NCBI RefSeq assembly: GCF_042654985.1
Contig: NZ_JBHSMT010000026.1
Span: 62,001-126,000 of the forward strand
Direction: 5' to 3'
Source: Paraherbaspirillum soli
GTDB lineage: Bacteria > Pseudomonadota > Gammaproteobacteria > Burkholderiales > Burkholderiaceae_D
Length of the DNA stretch: 64,000 nt
The notes beneath the pieces are model-generated. The model had not been told where the DNA came from. It worked only from the letters and a program-made list of their open reading frames with translations, and searched no databases. This document shows, piece after piece, positions 40,600 to 49,516 of the stretch (its first letter is position 1; each line of letters opens with the position of its first letter). The translations under genes were made by a program, and so were the position numbers.

Positions 40600-41694
40600 T
40601 TAAAGACCCAGTTGTGCGCGCCGACGCCACAACAGCACAAGAAAGAACGGACCGCCCAGCAGCGCAGTCAGGATTCCCAGCGGCATCTCGGCCGGGGCGG
40701 CGACGGTGCGCGCCGCCAGGTCGGCGGCCAAGGTCAGTACCGCGCCGAACAGCAGCGCGCCGGGCAACACCACCCGCTGGTCGGGACCGCAGGCCAGGCG
40801 GATGCAGTGCGGCGCGACCAGGCCGATGAAACCGATGGTGCCGGTGCAGGCCACCAGCGCGCCGACGCACAGTGCGCTGGCGATCAATACCTGACGCTTG
40901 ATGGCTTGCACCGGCACTCCCAGGTGCATGGCTTCCGCCTCGCCCAGCAGCATGGCGTTGAGGGCGGCGGAATGGCGCGCCAGCGCCGCTACGCTGAGCA
41001 GCACGACCGGGCCTGCCACCGCCAGCAGCGGCCATTGGGCGCCGGCCAGGCTGCCGAGATTCCAGAAGGTCAGGGTGCGCAACTGATCGTCGCTGGCGAC
41101 ATAGATCAACAGGCCGATCGCCGCGCCGACCACGGCGTTGATCGCGATCCCTGCCAGCAGCAGCAACGGCAGCGCCAGGCGGCCGCGCGTCGCCGCGATC
41201 CGATACACCAGCAGCGCGACTGCCAGCGCGCCGGCGAAAGCGGCCAGCATGGTCGCGTAAATCCCCACCGCCCGCAACGCATCGGGCCACAGTGCATTGC
41301 CCAGCACGATGGTCAGTGCCGCGCCGAGCGCCGCGCCGCTAGACACGCCGATCAGGCCGGGATCGGCCAGCGGATTGCGAAACAGCGCCTGCATGGCGCT
41401 GCCGGCGGCGCCGAAGCCGCAGCCCACCAGCACCGCCAGCAGTATCCGCGGCAAGCGGATGTCGAGCAGCACCGAGCGCATCTGGGCATAGTCCGCATCC
41501 AGCTCCGCACCCGGCCACAGCAGCATCGGCAGCCGCCACGGATCCAGCCGGTAGGCGCCGAGCGCCGCGCACAGCAAGACTGTGGCGCCCAGCAATAGCG
41601 CCAGACCGACCAGGACCAGGCGCTGCCGCTTTTTTCGCGACGGCACGGAATGCTCAGGCACGGCGGCCATTGGGGTGGACATCGTGGATGACAT
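40600..41694 (-). CDS. hmuU: Heme ABC transporter permease HmuU (FecCD family)
   Basis: The 364-residue FecCD-type permease has about ten helices. Family motifs are LRLPRILLAVLVG-like (DIRLPRILLAVLVG), GSAMQALFRNPLADPGLIGVSSGAALGA and GFIGLVAPH. It forms the inner-membrane channel for heme with HmuV. It is 6 bp from hmuT. Confidence 0.93.
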   Translation of the reverse strand: MSSTMSTPMAAVPEHSVPSRKKRQRLVLVGLALLLGATVLLCAALGAYRLDPWRLPMLLWPGAELDADYAQMRSVLLDIRLPRILLAVLVGCGFGAAGSAMQALFRNPLADPGLIGVSSGAALGAALTIVLGNALWPDALRAVGIYATMLAAFAGALAVALLVYRIAATRGRLALPLLLLAGIAINAVVGAAIGLLIYVASDDQLRTLTFWNLGSLAGAQWPLLAVAGPVVLLSVAALARHSAALNAMLLGEAEAMHLGVPVQAIKRQVLIASALCVGALVACTGTIGFIGLVAPHCIRLACGPDQRVVLPGALLFGAVLTLAADLAARTVAAPAEMPLGILTALLGGPFFLVLLWRRRAQLGL

Positions 41695-41700
41695 CAGAAT

Positions 41701-42633
41701 TCAGGATAGCCAGGCATACAGTTGCGTGGATAGCTGGGTCAGCGCCTGCGGCAAGCGCGGACCGAAGCCGAGCAGCAGTAGCGAATCCATGCTGGCGATC
41801 ACGCGACGGTTTTTTGCGGCCGGGGTCAGCGCCAGTCCGGGCGTGCTCAGCAAGTGTTCGATGCCGCCGACCGCCGCTAGTCCTTCGCTGCTGATCATCA
41901 GGATGTCGGGCGCACTGGCGACCGCGCTTTCTGCGGTCAATGGCTTGTAACCTTTGAAGCCGCCGTCCATGGCGTTGATCGCGCCGGCGTAGCGAATCAT
42001 GGCGTCGGCGGCGGTGTCGCGGCCGGCCACCATTGCCTGCGTGCCGCTATGGCTGAGGATAAAAAGTACCCGCGGCGACGCATTGCCGACGGCCGCCAGG
42101 AATTGGCGGCGCTCGCGCTGCACCGTCGCCAGCGCGCTTTGCCATTCGCTATCGAAACCTTGCAGCAGGCTGTTGCCGCGCGTTTGCAGGCCGAGTGCGG
42201 CGGCCGTGCCGTGGATCTTGTCGCGCACGGTCTGCACGTCATGCCGTTCGCCCAGTTTGACGACCCGTACTCCGGCCGCGGCGATTTGTTGCAGCGTCGT
42301 CGGCGGACCGGCGTCGGCCGACGCCAGCAGCAGGTCGGGCCGCAGCGACAGCACGCCCTCGGCCGACAGCGCGCGTTGGTAGCCCATTTTGGGCAAGGCC
42401 TGGGCAGGAGCCGGATAGGTGCTGGTGGTGTCGGTGCCGATCAGCATGGTGTCGGCGCCGAGCGCATACACTACTTCGGTAATGGCGCCGCCGGCCACTG
42501 CGACCCGTTGCGGCATGGCGCGCCGTTCCGCTGTGGTTGCGCGGCCCGGCAGCGCCGTCAGCAGCAGGCCGGCGGCGCCTGCGGTCCCCGCCGCCAGCAG
42601 TGTGCGGCGGCGCGCATTGACGGCTTGGCTCAT
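41701..42633 (-). CDS. hmuT: Periplasmic heme-binding protein HmuT
   Basis: The 310-residue protein starts with a signal sequence containing ARRRTLLAAGTAGAAGLLL, which resembles a twin-arginine export signal. The binding-protein domain has VAGGAITEVVYALGAD and GYQRALSAEGVLSLRPDLLLAS, typical of heme/cobalamin-type periplasmic binding proteins. The start at 42633 forms an ATGA overlap with hmuS. It hands heme from the TonB receptor to HmuUV. Confidence 0.92.
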   Translation of the reverse strand: MSQAVNARRRTLLAAGTAGAAGLLLTALPGRATTAERRAMPQRVAVAGGAITEVVYALGADTMLIGTDTTSTYPAPAQALPKMGYQRALSAEGVLSLRPDLLLASADAGPPTTLQQIAAAGVRVVKLGERHDVQTVRDKIHGTAAALGLQTRGNSLLQGFDSEWQSALATVQRERRQFLAAVGNASPRVLFILSHSGTQAMVAGRDTAADAMIRYAGAINAMDGGFKGYKPLTAESAVASAPDILMISSEGLAAVGGIEHLLSTPGLALTPAAKNRRVIASMDSLLLLGFGPRLPQALTQLSTQLYAWLS

Positions 42634-43730
42634 GACTGTTTCTCCGCGCTGCTTGTGCTGCTGATCGGCGGCAGGCGCATCACCGCTTCGCGCCATGCCG
42701 GCAGTTCGGCCTGGCCCGGCTTACGCACGCCGAACAACATGGCAATGGTCTGGCCGTCGCGGTCGAACAGTTCGAGCGAGCTGACTACGCCGTCGCTGGT
42801 CGGTTTGCTCACCGCCCAGCTGCTGTCGATCAAGTCTTCGCGCAGGTGCAGATTGAATGCGGGATCGAGCACATTCAGCCAGGGCCCCATCAGCTTGATG
42901 TTGCCGACCGGTCCGGAATGAATCTGGATCATGCCGGGATTGCCGACAAACACCATGATCGGCAACGCCGCAGCCGCCGTCTGTTGCAGCAGCGTGCGGG
43001 CAGCATCATTGCCGACCCGCCGCGCGCATTGCACCGGCGCCAGCCGCAGGCCTTGGGTCCGGGTCACGCCAAAATCGCGCAGCAGGCCGAAGAATTGATG
43101 GGTGTCGTGCATGCCGTTCCAGGCGGCGCGAAAGCGCTCGACGTCGATCTCGGCATCGGCCTTTTCTGCCACCGCGGGCGGCAACGCCGCAACCGTCATG
43201 CCGGGGCTTTGATCGGGGTCGCGCCAGCGAAATACCAGGCTGTCGAATGCGTCGTGGTTGCTGTGCTCGCGCAGGAATACTTTGTGTACGGCGCGGCCGT
43301 GGCGGTCATAGAACTGCAGGCTCTTTTGCGTGACCTGTTTCGCGTTGCGGGAAATTTCCTCAATCACGGCGCAAGCAAATCCCCACTGCTGGTAAAAAAT
43401 CCGCAAATCGATCGCCTCGCCCAGCGCCATGCCGACCTGACCGTTGTGGCTCATGTTCTGGTAGTTGCCATCCTTTTCATGCACCGCGCTGTCGTTGCGC
43501 GTCAGCGCCAGCACCGGACCCAGCTGCGGTACTTGTTCGAACAGTTCGATGAAATTCGGAATCAGCCGGGTCGCCTCCACGCCGACGCAAGCCGCGATGG
43601 CCTCGCCTTCGGAGACGCCGATGGCTGCGGCGGCATCGCGGTTGCGCAATTGCCGTTCATTTTTTGCGCGTAAAAAATCCAAGCGCAATTGTTGCGCGTC
43701 GTTGCATATTGCCTGGGTGGACGTAAGCAT
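42630..43730 (-). CDS. hmuS: Hemin-degrading/heme-carrier factor HmuS
   Basis: The 366-residue protein shows the HemS/ChuX two-half structure: VLALTRNDSAVHEKDGNYQNM in the first half and IMVFVGNPGMIQIHSGPVGNIKLMGPWLNVLDPAFNLHLRED in the second, the paired cores of this family. It binds cytoplasmic heme and delivers or degrades it. AGGAG precedes the ATG; it is 11 bp after hmuR. Confidence 0.93.
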   Translation of the reverse strand: MLTSTQAICNDAQQLRLDFLRAKNERQLRNRDAAAAIGVSEGEAIAACVGVEATRLIPNFIELFEQVPQLGPVLALTRNDSAVHEKDGNYQNMSHNGQVGMALGEAIDLRIFYQQWGFACAVIEEISRNAKQVTQKSLQFYDRHGRAVHKVFLREHSNHDAFDSLVFRWRDPDQSPGMTVAALPPAVAEKADAEIDVERFRAAWNGMHDTHQFFGLLRDFGVTRTQGLRLAPVQCARRVGNDAARTLLQQTAAAALPIMVFVGNPGMIQIHSGPVGNIKLMGPWLNVLDPAFNLHLREDLIDSSWAVSKPTSDGVVSSLELFDRDGQTIAMLFGVRKPGQAELPAWREAVMRLPPISSTSSAEKQS

Positions 43731-43741
43731 GGGATCTCCTG

Positions 43742-45985
43742 TCAGTACTGAAATTTCAGGCCAAGGTTGAAGTTGCGGCCGGGTGCGGTATAGGCGTCTT
43801 TGACGCTGGAGCTGTCGGCCAGGCCGCGGACGTCGGACCAGTTCCAGTAGCGGCGGTCGAACAGGTTGTGGATGCCGGCGTACAAGGACACGTTTTTGTT
43901 GAAGTTGTATGCGCCGCGCAGGTCGACCACGAGCGCTGAGGGCGGCGCAAAATCGGTTTGCTTCGTCATGTCGCTGCGGCGTTTTGCCTGTTGGTAGATC
44001 AGGTCGGTCTGTCCATACCAGCGTTCGTTCGGTTCATAGCGCAGTCCGAGCACCGCCATGAACGGATTGACGCTGTCGAGCGGCTTGCTGCCATTGGCGT
44101 CGTCGCTGTGGCCCTTGGTGTAAGCCATGCCGGCCTTGATCCCGAGGCCGTTGGCGAACTGCCAGTCGAGCCGTGCTTCAGCGCCGTTGATGCGGGCACG
44201 GGCTCGGTTGACGTACTGGAAAATGAACGGATCGACGAACGGCCGGCCGCTGCCGCGCACTGTTTCCTGGGAAATGAAATTGCTGTAACGCCCACTGAAG
44301 GCGGCCATGCTGTAGCGCAGGACGGCCGCATCGGCATTCAGTTTGCCGCGCAGGCCGAGCTCGAAGGTATCGCTGGTTTCGGGTTTGAGGTCGGGGTTGC
44401 CGATGGTGGCGTAGCCGAAGACCGGATTGCCGAAGCTGTTGTTGACCTGATCCGGCGTCGGCGTGCGGAAGCCGCGCGCGTATTGCGCATAGGGCACCAG
44501 CGCGGGGCTAAGCTCAACCATCAACGCCAGCCGTGGCGACACTGCGTGGCCACTCGATTTGCTGGCTTGACCGGTAAAAGCGGGATCGTTTTGTTTCGGT
44601 GTCAGCCGGTAGCCGTCGAAGCGCACTCCCGGCATCAGGCTGACCGCGCCGTCGCGCCTGAAGCGGATTTCATCCTGGGCGAAAGCGCCGAACAGCGCGT
44701 AGTCGGTATCGGGGAAGGCCTTGTTGGGGAACGGCGCTTCGCCGGTGCCCGGTACCGTGCCGTCGCGCAGGCCGGTGATGCGGGCCGTGCTGGCATCGGC
44801 GCCGTAGACCAGCTTGTGTTGCATGCCGCCGGCAGCGAAGGCGCTTTCCGCTTGTACGGTGGCGCCTACGGTTTGTTCTCGATAAGTATTGTCGCGGCTG
44901 CGATTGGCTGCCGGCTTGCGGGTTTCGTAGGAAAACTGGTGGTTGTCGGCGTCCTGATAGTAGAGCAGCGCATGTGCCTTCTGGACGCGCAAGCCGGTAG
45001 CGTTCTTGAAGTCGTATTCGACGCTATAGCGATTGCGTTGCAGTTTGTCGTTGGCGCGCAATGCCGGCGTGGTGGACGTGACGGCCGACAGCACATCGGA
45101 ATTGGTGGTTTGTTCTTGATGCGTGACGGCCAGCGTAACGGTGTCTTGCGCGCTGGCCTTGAAAACCAATTTGCCGAGCAGCGCATCGGCTCTGACTTGC
45201 TGCGGATTGGCGGTGTCGCGGTTGGGGCCGACGATATTGCGTTGGCCCTGGGTTTCAACCTGATGGCCGTTTTTGTGGCCGGCAATCAGCAGTGCTTCGA
45301 AGCGTTCGCCGCCGAACGCCGCGGTGGCGGTGGTCGAGACGCTGCCGTCGGTCGAATCGTAGGATGGCTTGATGGAAAAATAAGTCGGCTTGTTAAAAAT
45401 CCGGAGCAGGTCGGATGGGTCCTTGGTGATGAAGTTGACGGCGCCGGTCAGGCCGTCGCTGCCGAACATCGACGATGCCGGACCGCGCAGGATTTCGACC
45501 CGCTTCAGCAACTCCATGTCGACATAATCGCCGCGTCCGGCTTCCAGCGGACCGAACGAGAATGCATTGGGCAGCCGGATGCCGTCTTCCATCAGCAGGA
45601 TGCGATTGCCTTCCAGTCCGCGAATGTTGATGCCTTCGTTGCCGCCGCGGCCGCCGGCAGTGGCGGCCGACGCTGGCCGATAGGGACCGCGCCGCACCGT
45701 GACGCCGGGTTCGTAGCGCAGCACATCCTTGACGTCCTTGGCTTGCTGTTCCTCGATGGTGTCGGCATTGATGACCGAGATGCTGCTGGGGGTGCGCGAC
45801 AATTCGGCTTCGGTACGGGTGGCGGTGACCGATATCTCATCGAGCGTGCGGCTGACGTTGTGAGCGGCCAGCAACTGAGCGCCATTTTCTGCATGGGCTG
45901 GAGAGGTAACTGATATGACGGCGAACAAACCGGCGGCTGCGCCTAATTCCGGCAGCGAGAGGCGGATCGGGTAATGCTTGTGCAA
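43742..45985 (-). CDS. hmuR: TonB-dependent heme receptor HmuR
   Basis: The roughly 747-residue outer-membrane receptor has a signal peptide ending SPAHA, a plug domain (ISVTATRTEAELSRTPSSISVI...GINIRGLEGNRILLMEDGIRLP) and a beta-barrel. The barrel holds the heme-receptor motifs FRTPTP (FRAP-type) and NPDL (NPNL-type), and the protein ends in aromatic KFQY. No ATG is available. TTG 45985 is chosen because GGAG (45996-45993) is 7 nt upstream; TTGs at 45997 and 46003 are alternatives. It heads the operon under a Fur box. Confidence 0.92.
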   Translation of the reverse strand: MHKHYPIRLSLPELGAAAGLFAVISVTSPAHAENGAQLLAAHNVSRTLDEISVTATRTEAELSRTPSSISVINADTIEEQQAKDVKDVLRYEPGVTVRRGPYRPASAATAGGRGGNEGINIRGLEGNRILLMEDGIRLPNAFSFGPLEAGRGDYVDMELLKRVEILRGPASSMFGSDGLTGAVNFITKDPSDLLRIFNKPTYFSIKPSYDSTDGSVSTTATAAFGGERFEALLIAGHKNGHQVETQGQRNIVGPNRDTANPQQVRADALLGKLVFKASAQDTVTLAVTHQEQTTNSDVLSAVTSTTPALRANDKLQRNRYSVEYDFKNATGLRVQKAHALLYYQDADNHQFSYETRKPAANRSRDNTYREQTVGATVQAESAFAAGGMQHKLVYGADASTARITGLRDGTVPGTGEAPFPNKAFPDTDYALFGAFAQDEIRFRRDGAVSLMPGVRFDGYRLTPKQNDPAFTGQASKSSGHAVSPRLALMVELSPALVPYAQYARGFRTPTPDQVNNSFGNPVFGYATIGNPDLKPETSDTFELGLRGKLNADAAVLRYSMAAFSGRYSNFISQETVRGSGRPFVDPFIFQYVNRARARINGAEARLDWQFANGLGIKAGMAYTKGHSDDANGSKPLDSVNPFMAVLGLRYEPNERWYGQTDLIYQQAKRRSDMTKQTDFAPPSALVVDLRGAYNFNKNVSLYAGIHNLFDRRYWNWSDVRGLADSSSVKDAYTAPGRNFNLGLKFQY

Positions 45986-46112
45986 AGCGTTCTCCAAAGT
46001 CAATAACGAGTGCTTATTGGCTGGCGACGCTGAATGTGCGGCTGGCTGAAAAAGAGGGGTGAATGCCTTGTGGGTAAGGCTAGCGAGTCGAGTGGGAGTG
46101 ACTATGCTTTGA

Positions 46113-46142
46113 ATTATAAATGAGAATCATTATTATTTACAA
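46113..46142 (-). promoter_or_regulatory. hmuR promoter overlapped by a Fur box
   Basis: On the minus strand TTGTAA (46142-46137) and TATAAT (46118-46113) are 18 nt apart. The stretch 46116-46134 matches the 19-bp Fur consensus at 14 positions (core ATGAGAATCATTAT). Iron-loaded Fur bound here would block the promoter, so the hmu operon should be iron-repressed. Confidence 0.72.
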
Positions 46143-46196
46143 GGGGGTTATAAATAATATGTCATGTAGCCTGGTGACGTGTTTTTAGAGCAGCCC

Positions 46197-47510
46197 CTAA
46201 ACTAAGCCATCGAACAGGATGATTTCGACTTGCTCGCCAATGGCGACATCGCCCTGCTCGTGCGCCAGCACGATCATGCAATTGGCCTCGACCATCGAAC
46301 GCAGGATGCCCGAGCCTTGCGCCCCGGTTGGCCGTACCGACCATTGCCGATTGTCGGCCTGGGTCAGGATGCCGCGCTGATATTCGGTGCGTCCCGGCTT
46401 TTTGCGGATGTTGACTGCGGAGCTGACGCGCATCAGCGGCAGTGCCGCCGCCTGCGCACCCATCATGTGCAATAGGGCATCGCGCGCGAAAAAGTAAAAC
46501 GACACCATGACCGCCACCGGATTGCCGGGCAAGCCGAAAAATACCGCTCGTTTTCCATTGGATGCGATGCTGCCGAACGCCAATGGGCGACCCGGACGCA
46601 TGCCGATTTTCCAGAATGCGACATCGCCCAGTTGCGCCATCATCTGTTTGGTGTGGTCGGCATCGCCGACCGACACGCCGCCGGAGGTGATGATGGCATC
46701 GGCGTTTTCGCAGGCGTTGCGAAATGCCGCTTCCAGCGCCAACGGATCGTCGCCGACCACGCCCATGTCGATGATGTCGCAGCCCAGTCGATGCAGCATG
46801 CCGTACAGGGTGTAACGGTTGGAGTCGTAGACGCAGCCGGGGTCCAGCGCTTCGCCGACCGAACGCAATTCGTCGCCGGTCGAGAAAAACGCCACCCGCA
46901 GCCGACGCTGCACCGGTACTTCGGCTATCCCCAGCGACGCCAGCAAACCGAGGTCGGCCGGCCGCAAGATGCGGCCTGTGCGCAGGGCAGGGGCGCCGGC
47001 TTGCAGATCTTCGCCCGCCAGCCGGCGATTGGCGCCGGCACTGACTGCACCGGCGGGAATGGTGACCGCAGTGCCCGGTGGCTGGTTGGCGGTACTGGTG
47101 AATTCCTGTGGAATCACGGTATCCAGTCCATCCGGCATCAGCGCGCCGGTCATGATGCGAATCGCCTGACCCGGGCCAACGGCGCCTTGATACCCACGGC
47201 CGGCGTGGGCGATGCCGATCACTTCCAGCACGGTGTCGGCATCGGGGCGCAGATCGCGGGCGTTGAACGCAAAGCCGTCCATCGCCGAATTGTCATGCGC
47301 AGGAACGTTGATCGGCGAGATGATGTCGGCCGCCAGCACGCGATCCAGCGCGCTCCTGATGGCAACTTTTTCAATGGAATCAATCGGCGTGATGTAGTCG
47401 CGGATGATGCTCTGGGCCTGGATCACCGGTACCGCTTGCGGATCATAGTCCGACATGCAGCCGGTCAATTCGGATAGGGATGGCGTGGAGGTGGCGTTAT
47501 TTTTCATCAT
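46197..47510 (-). CDS. moeA: Molybdopterin molybdenumtransferase MoeA
   Basis: The 437-residue protein has the MoeA hallmarks VPAHDNSAMDGFAF, GQAIRIMTGALMP, ITSGGVSVGDADH and FFGLPGNPVAVMVSFYFF. It inserts molybdate into adenylylated molybdopterin. It forms a minus-strand run moaA - mobA - moeA. Two ATGs in tandem (47510/47507) make the exact start uncertain by one codon. Confidence 0.95.
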   Translation of the reverse strand: MMKNNATSTPSLSELTGCMSDYDPQAVPVIQAQSIIRDYITPIDSIEKVAIRSALDRVLAADIISPINVPAHDNSAMDGFAFNARDLRPDADTVLEVIGIAHAGRGYQGAVGPGQAIRIMTGALMPDGLDTVIPQEFTSTANQPPGTAVTIPAGAVSAGANRRLAGEDLQAGAPALRTGRILRPADLGLLASLGIAEVPVQRRLRVAFFSTGDELRSVGEALDPGCVYDSNRYTLYGMLHRLGCDIIDMGVVGDDPLALEAAFRNACENADAIITSGGVSVGDADHTKQMMAQLGDVAFWKIGMRPGRPLAFGSIASNGKRAVFFGLPGNPVAVMVSFYFFARDALLHMMGAQAAALPLMRVSSAVNIRKKPGRTEYQRGILTQADNRQWSVRPTGAQGSGILRSMVEANCMIVLAHEQGDVAIGEQVEIILFDGLV

Positions 47511-47522
47511 CGTTCTTGCGCG

Positions 47523-48125
47523 CTATGGCTTCTGCAATTCTTCTTCGGTATTGATGTTGCGGAATGCGGAATCATCGGCAAACAGGGCTTCGGTGTAATT
47601 CAGGCGGCGATACCATGTTTCCATTTTGCGGCCGCCGCTTGCCAGAAATTCGCTGAGGTCGGCCAGCAGCGTGGTTTTGAGCAGCATGAATACCGGGTGC
47701 GGCTGGATTGCGTTGTCGCTGTCGGTAATCGCGACCGCCAGATCGGCATCCGCGTTTTGCAATGCTTGCGCCAAATGTGCGACTAAATCGGTCGGTAGAA
47801 ATGGCGAGTCGCACGGTGCGGTGATCAGGTAGGGTGTTGCGCAATGGCTCAGGCCGGCCTGTAGTCCGGCCAGCGGGCCGGCAAAGTCTGGCTCCCGGTC
47901 GGGCCAGACCGGGACGCCGAACTCCGCGTAGGCGCTCAGATTGCGGTTGGCGTTGATCATCAGCGATGTCACCTGCGGCGTCAGGCGGGCGATCACGTGC
48001 GCCACCATCGGCATCTGCCGGAATTGCACCAGGCCTTTGTCGATGCCACCCATCCGCGTGCCGCGGCCGCCGGCCAGGATCAGGCCGGTGACTTGCAGGT
48101 GATGGCTGTTGCTGGGTAGTTGCAT
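47523..48125 (-). CDS. mobA: Molybdenum cofactor guanylyltransferase MobA
   Basis: The 200-residue nucleotidyltransferase begins VTGLILAGGRGTRMGGIDKGLV, with the GTP-binding loop and Lys. PDREPDFAGPLAGLQAGL and TAPCDSPFLPTDL, the metal-binding region, follow. It attaches GMP to the molybdenum cofactor to make the MGD form for DMSO-reductase-type enzymes. It lies 12 bp before moeA. Confidence 0.93.
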   Translation of the reverse strand: MQLPSNSHHLQVTGLILAGGRGTRMGGIDKGLVQFRQMPMVAHVIARLTPQVTSLMINANRNLSAYAEFGVPVWPDREPDFAGPLAGLQAGLSHCATPYLITAPCDSPFLPTDLVAHLAQALQNADADLAVAITDSDNAIQPHPVFMLLKTTLLADLSEFLASGGRKMETWYRRLNYTEALFADDSAFRNINTEEELQKP

Positions 48126-48174
48126 CGACGGTGGACTCGGGGTGATGGCGATTTTGTTTAGGTAGCGACGGTTT

Positions 48175-49287
48175 TTATCCGCCGATATACGACATTTCCA
48201 CTTTCTTCCGTGCCGGGGTCAATCCGGCGGTATTTTGCGTCCGCATTTCGGAATAGCGATCGTCGCGGGTGCGCCATAGCTGGCCGATAACGCTGGCGAT
48301 TTCGGCGTCGCTGCATTCGCTGCGCAATAGCGCACGCAAATCGTGACCGGCGCTGGCGAACAGACAGGTGTAAAGCTTGCCTTCGGTCGATAAGCGGGCG
48401 CGCGTGCAATCGTGACAGAACGCTTGCGTGACGCTGGAGATGACACCGATTTCGCCGCCGCCATCGGTATAACGCCAGCGCTGTGCGGTTTCGCCGGTGT
48501 AGTTTGCCGCTATCGGCTGCAGCGGCAACTCGGCCTGGATCCGTTGCACGATTTCGGATGAAGGCACCACTTCGTCCATCTTCCAGCCGTTGGAGGCGCC
48601 GACGTCCATGTACTCGATAAACCGCAGGATGTAGGGCGTGTTTTTGAAGTAGCGCGCCATCGGCAGGATTTGATGATCGTTGACGCCGCGTTTGACCACC
48701 ATGTTGACCTTGATCGGGCCGAGTCCGACTTGATGCGCGACATCGATCCCGTGCAACACTTCGGCGACCGGAAAGTCGGCGTCGTTCATGCGTTTGAAGA
48801 TGGCTTCATCGAGCGCATCGAGCGATACGGTGACTCTTTTCAAGCCGGCGTCTTTCAACGCCTGGGCTTTTTTCGCCAATAACGAACCATTGGTGGTCAG
48901 GGTCAGATCGAGGTCTTTGCCATCCGGCGTTTTCAGCGCGCTGAGCATGCCGATCAGATTTTCGATGTGCTTGCGCAATAGCGGCTCGCCACCGGTCAGG
49001 CGGATTTTTTGCACGCCATGAGCGACGAACAAGCTGGCCAGGCGCGTCATTTCCTCAAACGACAGCAAGGCGGTTTGCGGCAGGAACGCGTAGTCCTTGT
49101 CGAACACTTCGCGCGGCATGCAATAGACACAGCGAAAATTGCAGCGATCGGTGACCGAAATGCGCAAGTCATGCAGCGGCCGCCCCAGTTGATCCGCTAT
49201 CAGGCCGGTCGGCGTTTCAAGTATGGCGGGCAGGGAGGTCGGAAAAGTGCTGCGGTGGTCAATCAGCGGGATGACTTTTTTAGTCAT
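48175..49287 (-). CDS. moaA: GTP 3',8-cyclase MoaA
   Basis: The 370-residue radical-SAM enzyme has CNFRCVYC (Cys49, Cys53, Cys56) for the first iron-sulfur cluster and a C-terminal FCHDCTRARLSTEGKLYTC region for the second. It ends in the essential SYIGG. It makes 3',8-cyclo-GTP, the first molybdopterin step. The partner moaC is not in the window. Confidence 0.95.
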   Translation of the reverse strand: MTKKVIPLIDHRSTFPTSLPAILETPTGLIADQLGRPLHDLRISVTDRCNFRCVYCMPREVFDKDYAFLPQTALLSFEEMTRLASLFVAHGVQKIRLTGGEPLLRKHIENLIGMLSALKTPDGKDLDLTLTTNGSLLAKKAQALKDAGLKRVTVSLDALDEAIFKRMNDADFPVAEVLHGIDVAHQVGLGPIKVNMVVKRGVNDHQILPMARYFKNTPYILRFIEYMDVGASNGWKMDEVVPSSEIVQRIQAELPLQPIAANYTGETAQRWRYTDGGGEIGVISSVTQAFCHDCTRARLSTEGKLYTCLFASAGHDLRALLRSECSDAEIASVIGQLWRTRDDRYSEMRTQNTAGLTPARKKVEMSYIGG

Positions 49288-49405
49288 GGTGTGGATTCAT
49301 GGGTGCCAAATCTTGCATTTCTTTGATGAATTCGATCTAGACAAGATACCACGGGCGTCGTGGCTTGGCCTGTCGAGCCGCGCTATATGCAAGCACCAGA
49401 CGTGA

Positions 49406-49430
49406 CAAAGGGAGTCTGAGACTCCCTTTG
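49406..49430. terminator. Perfect stem-loop between moaA and rne
   Basis: CAAAGGGAGTC (49406-49416), TGA loop, GACTCCCTTTG (49420-49430). It is an 11-bp stem without a clear T-tract, probably ending or stabilising the rne mRNA, which is read leftwards. Confidence 0.55.
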
Positions 49431-49516
49431 CGGTATTGCCTGTGAACAAGCGACTGTCGAACGGTTTGGCTTCACTTACGTCGCCGCGCGGGCAGCGACG
49501 TCATGCCAACTTGGTT

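Noticed and set aside
43958..45913. 651-residue plus-strand frame opposite hmuR
   Set aside because: The minus strand has a complete TonB receptor with plug, barrel and heme motifs; the plus frame has no recognisable domain.
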